This document shows positions 36,301-47,300 of a stretch of DNA of 64,000 nucleotides, one piece after another. Origin of the DNA: Steinernema hermaphroditum (taxonomy: Eukaryota; Nematoda; Chromadorea; Rhabditida; Steinernematidae); assembly GCA_030435675.1 (NCBI GenBank), contig CM059623.1, positions 11,936,092 through 12,000,091 of the forward strand, written 5' to 3'. Both the position numbers and the translations under genes were made by a program. Each line of letters starts with the position of its first letter. The stretch's first letter is position 1. The notes beneath the pieces were generated by a model. It was not told the DNA's origin. It was given only the letters and a program-made list of their open reading frames with translations, and made no database searches.

Positions 36301-37199
36301 AGCGTCCAAAAGGGAAACCTTAGCGGAAGGGGCCGCTGAATTCTCATTCTTCTTTGCACCTACAAATGAGAAATGCAGATAGGATAGAGACTGAGTTAGG
36401 GAGTCGAAGGTACAAAAACTTGTCCGTCCTAAAGCAGATTTTGTGTGAACCGTCGTTTTTGAGGATTTAAACCATCCCCCGTGAAATGAGTTGGAAATTT
36501 GACCATCTAAGGCAGTTGTAATTTGTAGAGATCGAGAGAAAGTGTAGAGAAAGTGATGAACAATGCAAAGTGATGATTAACTTTTTGATTTAAAAAATTT
36601 TTGCACCGGAACACCGACTATTACTACGCTGTCTCTGATTCTAACTATGTGGGCGGTTCAGATCCCAAGGGGGCAGCCGAAATCCCAACTCATTCCTGAG
36701 AGGACAGTTGAAATACCAGGTTCAAATTTCAAGTGGCGCTTGAAGCCAACAGTTTTCGGGGTCAATTTTGAAGGGGCACTAACGATTCGAGAAGAACATC
36801 TATGGTAGCAGGAAGTTGTGATGTCAATTAGTTTTTGCTTAAGGATGATCATGATCCGCAAAGCAAATTTCTTTTAAAGACCCTCGATATAAGCCCTGCT
36901 CTATAAACAAAACTATAAACAGGGTGTTTCTGGGAACCAACTCTTCGTTCAGTGCCAACTTTTGGCATACCGCAACGCCATCTTCTGAAATAGCATCGTT
37001 CAAATCTTTGACCATCACGGAATTCTTCCAAGACGCACAACAACGAAATTCTCCCTCGCTTCGTAGTATTTCCGCCTCCTTCGCTAACGACTTGTGTCGT
37101 TTGCCGCTTTCCACTCTGTCCAAAGCGCTTTGATAAAAAATGTACATATATTTATATGCAGTTTATTCTACAGAAGCACCATCATGAAATATACGAGAC
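36301..37199. other. Spacer between PLAT-like copies 2 and 3
   Basis: 36301-36380 is the outer part of the upstream module. The minus frame at 36839-37147 (102 codons, containing SLAKEAEILRSEGEFRCCAS) has no recognised family and is opposed by a similar-sized plus frame. Nothing else is supported. Confidence 0.4.
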
Positions 37200-37996
37200 C
37201 TAACTGAGGTCACCAGCGACGCGGATCCTTCGTTTGCTGTTGTCGCAGATGTCCCTATCGGGCATTATTCCTCCCCTTAGATACTTTCCCGATTTCGGTG
37301 GCCCATCGCGGCACAAGAAGCTGTCGCCGCTTGGGCGGACCCAGTCGAGTTCGCAATCGGGGTGCGGTGCGAAATTAGTCAGATGATATGCTACGTTGCT
37401 TTCGCTAAATTCATCTATGTTGCAAAAGGACGTCGTGGCACTTTCCTACTTTCGTTTGTACCACAGAGTGAGGATAAAACTCTCAGGCTTCCATTCATCC
37501 GGTTCTGGTCCATTTTCGACTACATGGAAATTCACAAGATTCGGATGGAAGCAGTCTTCGTAGACGGTTTGGTTTCGGTCTGATCCTACTGCATTGTCAT
37601 AGCAGGCCTGCTCGACTTCATCGAATACTTTCTTGGGGACCATATACCTCTAAAATGCCTTTCCGGATAAGATTTAATGGCCCCTTTTCTTACAAAATAG
37701 TCAAGCATTCCTTGGTGTAGATCATAAGGGGTTCTTCCATCGATCGTGGCGGTGGATGGTGTACAGAAGCTTGTTTTCCAAGGTGACGTAGCCAAAGGAG
37801 ACGGTTACATTGGACTTCGTACCCGCACTGTCGCATCTGGACGTGTCGATACGGTACTAGAACTAAAGATAAGCGCAATCTATTGATCGTGTCATACCAA
37901 AACTGTCACGTTAGTACCCTGGAATATTCTGATGATGTCTCCGGCCAAGCCAACCGGGATCAATAGAAAGAGGATGAGAAGAGACGGGGCACCCAT
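37200..37996 (-). pseudogene. Secreted PLAT-like protein, copy 3 (one-base frameshift)
   Basis: Exons 37996-37898, 37856-37694, 37649-37450 and 37404-37200 match the structure of copies 1 and 2. The signal peptide is MGAPSLLILFLLIPVGLAG and the domain reads CDSAGTKSNVTVSFGYVTLE. Cysteines, YEDCFHP and PHPDCELDWV are kept. Exon 2 is 163 bases instead of 162: the frame is good up to NKLLYTIHRHD, then only the next frame reads DGRTPYDLHQGMLDYF to the donor. This is either a decayed gene, a sequencing error, or an unusual splice. It is the most diverged of the three copies. Confidence 0.65.
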
Positions 37997-38454
37997 CTTG
38001 CCGAACAAGTGGCAAATGTTTCATCCCTTGTGGGAGTGATAAACACCTTGTGACACACACGGATCAACATCAAAGCCTTGTTTTGAACCATGTGAGGCTG
38101 TTTTCAACCGGTGTTTTTGTTTGACGGCAAAGAGACTCATCCTGGAGGGAGGACAACATAAGATGGATGGCTAAGTTGAAGTCACACAAACTCTAAAGCG
38201 AAACAAACAGAAATTGTGATCATATCGAGTGGACCTGGAAGCATTGGTCTTCATTTTAATTTAATTTAATAATTTGTCCATAATTTTAGAGATATGGACT
38301 GAATCAACTATGAAGATTTGATTTTGAAAACCCTCTATGGCTACACTGTTTGCTATCACGAGCATCATTACACATGTACGGTTAATCAGCGGCAGTGCGG
38401 AGCCTCCGGACGCCTAACCGACATCTATATCATGCCGATTAGTAAACAGACCGC

Positions 38455-38713
38455 GGCGCTGTTATCAAACAGTTGCCGGAATAGAAGGAGTGTTGCCGGA
38501 TTTTTTTTACCGGAAAATTTATGAACAGAACAAAGTAGTTGTTACAAAGTAAGAGAGCGTTGTCTTTAATAAGCGGGAGAAGGGTTTTGGCCTGCATATC
38601 CTTTACTTTCCACATCCTCACTTCTCCGGTCGCCCTATCAGTCATCCCGAACACCCAACCAAAAAAATCCGCCAACGCTCCCCCCATTCCGGCAACTGTT
38701 TGATAATAGCCCC
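38455..38713 (-). mobile_element. Merlin/ISXO2-like DNA transposon relic
   Basis: Inverted ends of about 45 bp (GGCGCTGTTATCA..., with the core TATCAAACAGTTGCCGGAAT) enclose a 259-bp segment. On the minus strand the interior reads GWVFGMTDRATGEVRMWKV followed by AKTLLPLIKDNAL, which matches the core of ISXO2-like transposases as found in Merlin elements. Possible 8-bp target duplications (cagaccgc / caaactgc) agree at 6 of 8 bases. It is an internally deleted, inactive copy. Confidence 0.6.
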
Positions 38714-39874
38714 CAAACTGCTTCGACTGGTACAGTAATCGCTGTCATCGCCAGAGCAGAATAACCGTAAACAACTCCACCGATCTCCTACCTTGTCGGA
38801 AAATACTTCTTATCGAAGCGTGTTTACTAGCGGCGTCTGAAAATGGGGATTTGTTTGGGTAAACATACGGTACATCATTTGGTACATCAGAAGTACGGTA
38901 CATCATTTGGAAATAATCCAAAAAAATAATTTATTGGAAAATCCGATTTAAAGTGTTTCCGATTCTTATTGCATCCGCTTTCATTTGCTTTCAGATCGGT
39001 CGAGTCGTAATAAAAGTATAAATTTGTAATAGCGTAAGATCGGCGCGTATCTCGCAGGCAGCGGGGAATAATGCGAACGACGACGCGTTATGGCAGCAAA
39101 ATGCAGAGTCGTCACTGATAAGATAGTCCTTTGCAATCAGCCGAGTTTGTAATTTACGAGAAGGTAACGAAGCTAGAACTGCTGCCATCCATAAAGTCTC
39201 CACATTTTCTTCTTTTCGCTCATTATGTAAGTGTCTTTATCCCGGTTATATTTTGATTTAACAGCAACGCACATCCATTGTCTACTGTAACTACTAGTTG
39301 ATTTGACTAAGGTGGGCCGTTTTTCGGTACAGGAGAACTCTGAACGTGAAAAGTCTTTTGCTTGTGGTATGTGGACTTTTCCGGGGAGCGATGTTCAGGC
39401 GATGTCCAGGTTTTCTGGAGAGCGGCGTTCAGTGAGTCAATTGTCTCTGTCCCCCAATTGTCTCTGTGCGTCGTTGATGACCATTCTTCGAGCTTTGTCG
39501 ACTATTTATCAGACGTTTCACGAACGATCTGTTAAGTATATTTCCATTTCCTTTTTCTCGCGGGTATATGAGGATTTCTCCGCTTCGTACTCCTCTCAAT
39601 CACTTTGTCCTTTCTCCGTTCCATTCGGCGCTGACTGCTTTCCAGCTTTCTTCGTGCTGCCTTCGTTAGCGGCCCACCCCGAAGTTATGGTAGTGCTGTA
39701 GAGTAAATGTGCCGTAGTTCCACCGTCTCGCTAAGATGATCACCACCACCGCGCGACCATCGGCACCGTTCCGAGACTACGGCTCTTCGTTTTGCATTAT
39801 AGTGAATGTTATTACATGGTGACTGCGAATGATTGGAGAAAACCTTGGTTCCGTTAGCGAAAAGCTAATCATGT
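38714..39874. other. Spacer
   Basis: A 132-codon plus frame at 39303-39701 and a 70-codon minus frame at 38991-39203 show no recognisable features. Nothing else is seen. Confidence 0.4.
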
Positions 39875-40341
39875 CGGTATTTTCGTTTACTTTGAGGGTG
39901 TGCCCAAGCGATGTGTAGAACCGAGCCCATCTTCCAAGTATACAAATATTATTGTTATTGTATCCGAGGCACATAAGAAGTAGCACCCGTCGCACACCAT
40001 TGCACTGGTGTGATATGTCGTCGAAGGACAAGCAGGTATAGTGTTCTAGCGTTCTAATCTCCACGCCCGGAGATTACACCTTTAGGTCGCGCAAAGGAAC
40101 ACCCAGGGTTGTCCCGCTGTGAGCAGTTCCGCTCACGTCGCCGGTGAATCAAAGAGCTATGAATGGAGTAGGTGACATACGTTTTACTCATTTTGTCGCG
40201 TCTCTCTGTTCAGAATACGACTCCGAGTTCCGCGAGGAGGAGAGAAATAAACGTGGTACGGATAAGGACGGAAACCAGTGGGACTGGAGGCAAAAGGATC
40301 AGAGACACAAGTCTGAGGGTTGGATACGAAAGAAATCTTAG
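39875..40341 (+). pseudogene. Tandem small-protein unit A (decayed)
   Basis: This is a paralogue of the unit at 40642-41154: the blocks GIFVYFEGVPKRCVEPS, VVEGQA, DYTFRSRKGTPRVVPL and GNQWDWRQKDQRHKSEGW line up with unit B and share its splice sites. In the aligned frame there are three stops (after SEAHKK, IALV and RVVPL), and the signal-peptide exon is missing. Differences from unit B fall often at third codon positions, so the unit was once under coding selection. Confidence 0.5.
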
Positions 40342-40544
40342 CCGTTGGGCCGATACCTATTTCTGACGAGTCTATAAGAATTAACCCGCTTTCAAAGGCT
40401 CCCTCGAGTTATTTTGTCCATATATTTGTGATTGATTGTGTGGTACAAGTTTGAATGAATGTTGACGTATACAGACTTTGCTTCATCAATCAAAGGCTTC
40501 TCGACTTCGCCACTTGACACCGAAAAATAGACAACAAAGGATAT

Positions 40545-40641
40545 AAATTGCAGCCAGCTTCATCCCTGGCGTAGCTGTGATGTCGAACCGGTCGGTGGCG
40601 GTGCGCTTTACGTGCATCTGGGAATCGGCAAAACTCCGAAA
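40545..40641 (+). repeat. Leader module of the tandem small-protein family
   Basis: The block with cagccagcttcatccctggcg and catctgggaatcg immediately precedes the signal-peptide start of unit B. Related copies occur at about 41380-41500 (+), 43255-43375 (-), 43655-43780 (+) and, for the signal-peptide part only, 50513-50565 (+). Confidence 0.65.
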
Positions 40642-41154
40642 ATGGCGGCGGATCTTCTTCTGCTCGTGGCGTTTGGGGTAGTTCGTTGACGGAAATGTCA
40701 CTGTTCACGACGGTATTTTCGTTTACGTTGAGGGCGTGACCAAGCGATGTGTGGAGCGGAGCCCATCTTCCATACCTACTATAAGCAAATATTATTGTAC
40801 ACCGAGGCACATAAGAAGTGGCGCCCATCCCACTTCATTGCATTGGTGTGATCATGTCGTCGAAGGACAAGCAGGTATAATGCTCTGATATCCACGTCCG
40901 CAGATTACGCGTTTAGGTGGATCAGTGGAACTTCCAGGATCGTTCCACTGGGAGAAACTCGGGTGAGAGACTATGGCAGGTTGGTGTGGGTAGGTGACAT
41001 AAGGTCTACTTAGTTTCTTACGTTTCTTTGTTCAGACTACGATAAGCTCCACGTGAAACCGCATTATTGCATGGGCCAGGACGGAGACCAGTGGAACTGG
41101 AAACAAAATGATAAGAAACACAAGTCCGAGGGTTGGATGCGAAAGAAATCTTAG
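40642..41154 (+). CDS. Small secreted protein, tandem unit B
   Basis: Four exons, 40642-40677, 40733-40874, 40904-40993 and 41036-41154, give an uninterrupted 128-residue frame. It starts with a short hydrophobic leader (MAADLLLLVAFG) and continues GVTKRCVERSPSS, then DYAFRWISGTSRIVPLGETR, and ends KHKSEGWMRKKS. The acceptor of intron 1 (ACGTTGAG) is weak. No domain is recognised; the start loosely resembles the PLAT-like genes at 34-38 kb. The same 3' flank (tcaaaggctccctcgagttattttgtcc) follows units A and B and recurs near 43510-43545. Confidence 0.4.
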
Positions 41155-41952
41155 CCGTTGGGCCAGTTCCCATTTCTGACCAGTCTATAAGAATTGGCCC
41201 GCTTTCAAAGGCTCCCTCGAGTTATTTTGTCCATATATTTGTGACTGACTGTATGCTACAAAAATGAATGAATGTTGACGTTCACAGACTTTGCCTGTAT
41301 TTTATGAATGACATGAAGGCATTACGGTTTGGATAGCTATTTGGCGTCTTGCCTGACGCCGAATAATAGATAAGGAGAGGATGTATCTGGCGTGGCGTTG
41401 ATCTCGAACCGGTCGCGGTTCGCGGGGCATGTGCGAATCGTCGAACCTCTAGAAATGGCGACGGATCTCCTACTTCTCAGGGCGTTTGCGGCACACGAAT
41501 GGCTTCGGGTGGATATCTCCCCATTTGAGGTTATGAGCGATCCTCGGGCGAGCCCCATATTCATGATTGCATGGATAACCCACACCATACAACCCCAATA
41601 TTTTTCGTATTTATATATTTCCATCTCGAAAGGATAGTCGTGGAGATAAAATGCAGGATTTGTAGTCTTGTTCACGAATCCAGACCCAAACGATCCCTCA
41701 TCTTCTCACAAATCTTCCGTCTGCAGACATAAGCCTTCCGGTCAGGTGTTGGTCTGATTGATTACACAGGAACCGATCACAACAGTGCACATCTTTAAAC
41801 TTTTTAAACTACAGCGCACACGCTCTATAGGAGACGAATATGTTTACCGCAGTACTTTATGAAATCTAAGGTTTTACACAAAAAGATCTGGAAGTAGCAA
41901 AAAGAACTGAGGCTTCTCATACAATGAGTCCAGTATCATATTCATATTAAGG
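41155..41952. other. Unit 3' flank and decayed unit C
   Basis: A third leader module with a start (41455: MATDLLLLRAFAAHE) is followed by a short frame to 41637, but the later exons of the family are absent. It is a truncated unit. Confidence 0.45.
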
Positions 41953-42943
41953 TTAAGGTAGATATCCAAAATTTGATGCACTATCCACACGAATGATGCT
42001 TTCATTATCAGGCGTGCGAATGAGCCGACGCCCTTTTGGGTTGATGTTCACTACTGTATGCCGATTAGCTCGCTCTGAGGCAAACACTTCGGAAGGTTTC
42101 GTCTCACACGTCGTATTCCTAGGCTGTAAATTATCTGTTCGATAATTGTTTTCTCTATGCCATAATTTGAAATATCTTACCTTCGGCAACGTCCGCCACC
42201 GGAGTTTGCAATGGGAACACTCCACGTCCACTTCCTCCAAGGAGAAGTACCTCTCTAGGCAGTCCTCCAGGGTCGTGTGACGACCGTCGTTCCTTTTGCA
42301 GGATGAGCACCGCTTAGACGACACCGTTTGGAGGCTGAAGATCTGGTTGATGGGCGAGTCGGCGAACTTCTTCGAGATCGAGTCGTACTTCGCGGCGTCG
42401 AAACGGATGTTCTCTCCGGTGAACTCAGGAAGCACTACCGGCTTCGGGTTGCTGACCACGTTTGTGTCTTCGTGCAGCGCGTCGATGAGGATGTTCTCGA
42501 ACTCCGCGGCGTCGTACTGTTGTCCGTTGGCGAGGAACTCGTTGACGTGGTCCGCGAACACCGCCCGGAAAGCCTCGGGCTGCACCGCCACGAACTCTGC
42601 ACCACATCGTATCCAGGAGGGCCGTGAAGGTTGCCGATATTACCCCCTCGGAACCCATTCTGGTGTCCTTGTTGACGATGCGCGTGAAGTTCTTCCTGCA
42701 AAAGAGGGCGCGCAGGGGCCCCGTGCTGGAGAGCGCCTGCAGCGTCGCGTTCATGAAGCACGTGTTTGCAATGTTGATGAGCCCAGTGTAGCCCGGCTGT
42801 GCTTGGCCCTTTCGCGACTTCTTCCGGAGGTTCTCCACGCACGCTTCGTAGACGGACATGACGTTGATTTGGAACTCTGCCTCCTTCTTCTCGGTGGGCT
42901 CCTTCGCCATTCGATCGGCGATAGCAAAGGAAGCCCCGCTCAT
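41953..42943 (-). pseudogene. Ubiquitin-specific protease fragment (USP2/21-like), frameshifted and truncated
   Basis: The minus strand reads a USP Cys box (TGLINIANTCFMNATLQALS, catalytic Cys present), a QYDAAEFENILIDALHEDTN box and a CxxC...CxxC zinc ribbon (CSSCKRN, CSHCKLR). One base too many lies at about 42605: TALLDTMW is in one frame and VAVQPEAFRAVFADHVNEFL in the next. After a donor at 42181/42180 (CCGAAG|GTAAGA) the following exon to 41953 does not resemble a protease, and the His box is missing. It is most likely a duplicated fragment that lost its 3' end. It lies between copies of the small-protein unit. Confidence 0.65.
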
Positions 42944-44142
42944 TCGTATCGCGGTCGGTCCCTCATTCGCTCTCTGAGCGTCTGATCGGTCAGACAGCAA
43001 ACCCTGTGGCATCTGTGAGTCTTCCGGCTTCCAGAGGGAATTGGGACACCCGGAAGCCGTAGTCCCACCACCGCTGACAGCAAAATGTCCGACGCCAGGC
43101 ACCCGACGCCCAACGCTGAGTGAGATGTCATCACGAAGGTCGCCGACGCTCTGAGGACACCAAGACCTGTGAAGACGCAACTCCTGCACCGCGGAATCAT
43201 CTCTCCGAAGCAGGTGTGAGCTCAGAAGCATCCGCTGTGCCCCAAACGCCCTCGAAGACGATGTTCCGTCAATGTTTCTGGAGTTTCGACTATTCCAGCA
43301 TGCCCCGTGAAGTGCGCCGCTACCAACCGGTTAGTCATCTATGCCACGCCAGGGATGAAGCTGGCTGCCCGTGATATCCTCTGTCTGTCTATTATCGGTT
43401 TCGTGCAAGGTGAAATGCTTTTGATTCACGAAGTGAAGTGAAGTAAAGTAAAGTAAAAGTAAATAAGGTGTCACACAAGCCGGGTGTTGGATACGAAAGA
43501 ATTGACCCGTCTTCAAAGGCCGTCTAGAGTTATTTTGTCCGTATATTTGTGATTGACTGTTTGGTACAAGTTTGAATGAATGTTGACGTACACAGACTTT
43601 GCCTGCATTTCATGAATCAAACGCATTTTCATTCCGTTTGGCATGACAGAGGATGTCTCTCGCAGCCAGCTTTCTCTCTGACTTGGCGCTGATGTCGGTC
43701 GTCGACGGCGAACTTCACGGGGCATCTGGGAATCGTCGAACCTCCAGAACTTCTCCTTCTTGAGATGGTTGCGGCACAGGTGAGACTTCGTAGCTGTAGC
43801 TGTTATTAGGCATAACATTACTGCTTTCTGCCACAATTTTACATGTCTTGGATAAGACCCTTTGCTATGTGGAAGTTGCGTCATCGTCGTCCATCTCTTA
43901 TCGCAACTTCTAATAGGACACTCCGTGAAATGTGATACCTCGGCTCGGGGAGCTCCTCACCGATGCCGGGATCGATGACAGCCGGCGAGTTGTCGGGAGT
44001 CGTGTAGCGCCGCGAAGAAGACAACCTCAATCGCCCGAGGATACGAGTGTGATGACAAGTGCTGTCAGTTATGATGACCGCAATCTTCGGCGCTAAGTGG
44101 TTTGCGCCACCGAGAAGCTGACTACTTGCCGTGACGCGATGA
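42944..44142. repeat. Further copies of the tandem-unit leader and 3' flank
   Basis: 43255-43375 (-) and 43655-43780 (+) are copies of the leader module, and 43480-43620 (+) is a copy of the 3' flank including gagttattttgtcc and gaatgaatgttgacgt. They are rearranged and carry no intact gene. Confidence 0.6.
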
Positions 44143-44382
44143 TTTACGGGCTGTTCGGTGGGTTCTTCCCTGTTATTCTATAGTTCGTTGGGCAAAATTT
44201 CGAACAAACTAGAAAAACACCCGCCGTTTGGCGGTTCGTTAGGGGTGTCCGACCCCTCTTTCCAACCTAACAAGACCCGATTTCGAAGGAGACGAGTTCG
44301 TTTTGCTCTCTTGGGCAGTGTTATAGGAGCCACGTTCTCATGGACCTTCTTCGACCGAGTGCTGAAGCACCGGATGTCGTAA
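44143..44382 (+). pseudogene. Mpv17/PMP22-like N-terminal fragment
   Basis: An open frame without an ATG reads SSLGKISNKLEKHPPFGG, then RRRRVRFALLGSVIGATFSW and TFFDRVLKHRMS, then stops. The spacing resembles the first half of Mpv17-family membrane proteins (LEKHPL...; RT.R....G...GP..H.WY..LD). The second half is not found downstream. It is a guess from layout rather than strong identity. Confidence 0.3.
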
Positions 44383-47300
44383 CCCATTAAATGCATTTTA
44401 AAACAGATACACTTTTGATGGGGTCGACCAAGTTTTTTGTGTCTTCGCCGCTCATTTATGACCGTGGGGCGTTTGTAGATCCATCGAATTTCCCGATTTC
44501 CGAAGGACGGTCTTTATAGTGTACTTAAAATTATTCGTATCGTGAAATATGGTTTATGTCTCTGCTATACCGACGATGTTATTCAATCATTTTAGTATTG
44601 TACTGTACCTGAATGTGAAGCTGTATTCAATTTGGTGTTATTTTATGTTGAAAACTGCGTGCACAGAAACACAATCAATCGAATGGAGTCTATTCAGTAT
44701 TTGAAGGCCAATTCGAATCGACTGTTCAACCTATCAAGGGAAGAGGAACTGTATTTCACTGACAAGGGAAGGCATTCAAGTGCCAGAAGAGGATCGGTCT
44801 GAGATTTGGTGGAGTGGTAGATCTCGGTGTGGGTTACGTGCATAACAAATCTTGTGCCTTCTGTAAAGATTCACTAACAAACACCCCTCAAAAGTTACGT
44901 TTCAATGAATATAGTCCGCTTCGGCAACAGAATCCGAGAAAGTCGGCATCCGAGCTTTTTAGTGAAAATGATAAATTATCTTGATTGAGTATGAAACTTA
45001 AGCCGCTTTTAAGGATTAAATAGGGGACAGTATCCATTTTCCACCGGTGGTTCCCATCATACATGAGGTCAAGCTGTTTTAGTTTTAACGCGTATTGACA
45101 TTAGGGAACCTTCCTTAGTTAGTCTCTGTTGTTCACGTTCTGAATTCTGATACAAGTTTTTAATTCTGAATCATTTTTGTGGTATCCTGATTTCATGTTC
45201 AAAAACTGATATTTCGAAATCTGTTTTATATTTCTTTTTTTTTATTTTATGTTTCATTCAATGCGACCACCACAAGGAACTGTCTGTTGTTTTGGTGGCT
45301 TTGCTTTAGTAGAAAGATAACGGCTTTTACTGGTGGTATTCCCTCCGTCAATTAGGTAACATTTTTTGTATTTTCAGTTGCACGTGAGAGTTTCTAAATA
45401 ATTCTTTCCTATTGTAACTGACTGCATGCAAGATTTTTTGGCATTTTATGTGAAACATTTTCCAGCTGTTCGTGTAACAGGTCAGATGGCTACCAGAATG
45501 AGCTAAACGAGTTCTGTGTTAACGACGAAAGAAAACATCAAAAGCTGAGAATAAAAAGTTCGTTGAGTGGTTCATTTTAAAATATACATCGTACGGTTTT
45601 TAGTCCGATTTTTGCTCATCATTTTCAAATGAAATCAATTCTCTTTTGCTAAAGAAACTAAATTTTAAACCAACAACATTCACATGGCCTTCAGTTGGTT
45701 ATCGCTCGATTAAGTACGAAACTTAAGTCGTTATGTCATTCTTCCTACAAGGAAACTCCCCCAAGTCGATATGGTACAATAGTAGAACTTCGGACGTGGA
45801 ATCGAATGTCGTCTTTTCTAAATTGTAAGGCAATGGAGCAATATCCGTTTCAGAGGACCTTCCTTGTTAGTTTCCGTTGCACATGTTCCTAACTCAAATG
45901 CAAGCTTGTGAGTTCCTAAATTTCTGTGATATTTTATTCTGTTGTTACCATTGTGATCCATGGAACGAAGCACATTTTGTTGTTACAGAGAACGAGCATT
46001 TTGTTATCCACAAAACTAACCAGTATTTCGACAGCTGGAACAGCGGTCCTCTAGATGACATCTTGTGTATCTTGCCCAATTTACCACGTTGGATGAGAGG
46101 AACCCTTCCGGTGAACAAGAAGGTCTTCTCTCTCAATGTCACTTCCCTGCTCCGTCGTTATAAATCTTCTCCATCCTCCTCTCTATGATCAGTGAAGTGA
46201 TCACGTACACATCGCCCCTTCATCTCCCTTTATGGGTTGTTTACCGCAAGTTGAGCATAAAATATGGTCGTAAAATTCATTTTATTGAGGCACCTGCAAA
46301 AACAGCCTGCTTTCCAATTGTCTCCTGATTTATGTCCCCCTTTTGCAGAGATTGGCAAGCTACCTATCCTAGCCCCACAACTCAAGCGACCTCATTCCGT
46401 CGAAAACACCTCAGTGCCTAACCAGGTTATTGCAATCATCGACAGAACGTATAAACACGATTTACGGCTGCTCGTCGCTGCAGGAGGGAGGCGTGACCTC
46501 CGGCGGGGCTTCCTCCCAGGGCGCCAAGCGCCTCCCCTCCAAATTGGCCTCGCCTGCCGGCTGGCGCCAAACAACAACAGGCCGGCAGGGGCTACTCGGC
46601 TCCTCGCCGAGGTGATTGACGTTTCCGAGTCGGCTCCGAACTCGTCGCAACTTTATCGAAGCCGTTCGCGATGCATAATTGATTAGGCGGGTGGAGGTGG
46701 CGATCGATCGAACTGGCGGGAATTACGGCCAGAGGGCCAGGCACTTAATCCCCCGACGAGTCCGTGTGCCGGCGCCGGAAATTAAATCCCCTCTTAACTT
46801 CTTTATTTCGCCGCGAAAAGCGCGAATTGGCAACTTTATTGCATCCGCACCTGCCGATTGATTTTTGCCGTGTGACGGCGCATTCCGTCAAGTGGCCCGA
46901 TTTGATTGGATTAAAAAGAGAGTTATTGCATGGATCTTATTGCGTGATTCGCCGCTTTTTTGGGGACAAGTGTGGATTAAATTTGTGGCTCTATGACAGT
47001 TCTTGTTATGTTGGGGTTTGATCCCTATGCGAATCGATGTTAAGTTTCCAGAACAGTCTATTTATGAACAATCCGCCAAAGTGTACGGTTGTCCACTTCA
47101 GCTCCCTTTTCTGGATTGCTAGGGGAGGAGCACCTCAAATCAACTTAACAGAATAGCATACAAAAATTTATCTATGCATAAGATATAGGGGGCTTTTTGG
47201 TGGATAACCACGAAGAAGGTGACCTCTTTCTATCGAAAATCCCGATCACTGAAACGTTCCCAAGGTTCAGTTGATCACGTTTATGTCATTCGGGAAGTGA

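Noticed and set aside
40012..40341. Alternative small gene starting MSSKDKQ in units A and B
   Set aside because: It closes in frame, but third-position differences between the units favour the frame used for unit B, and only that frame has a leader peptide.
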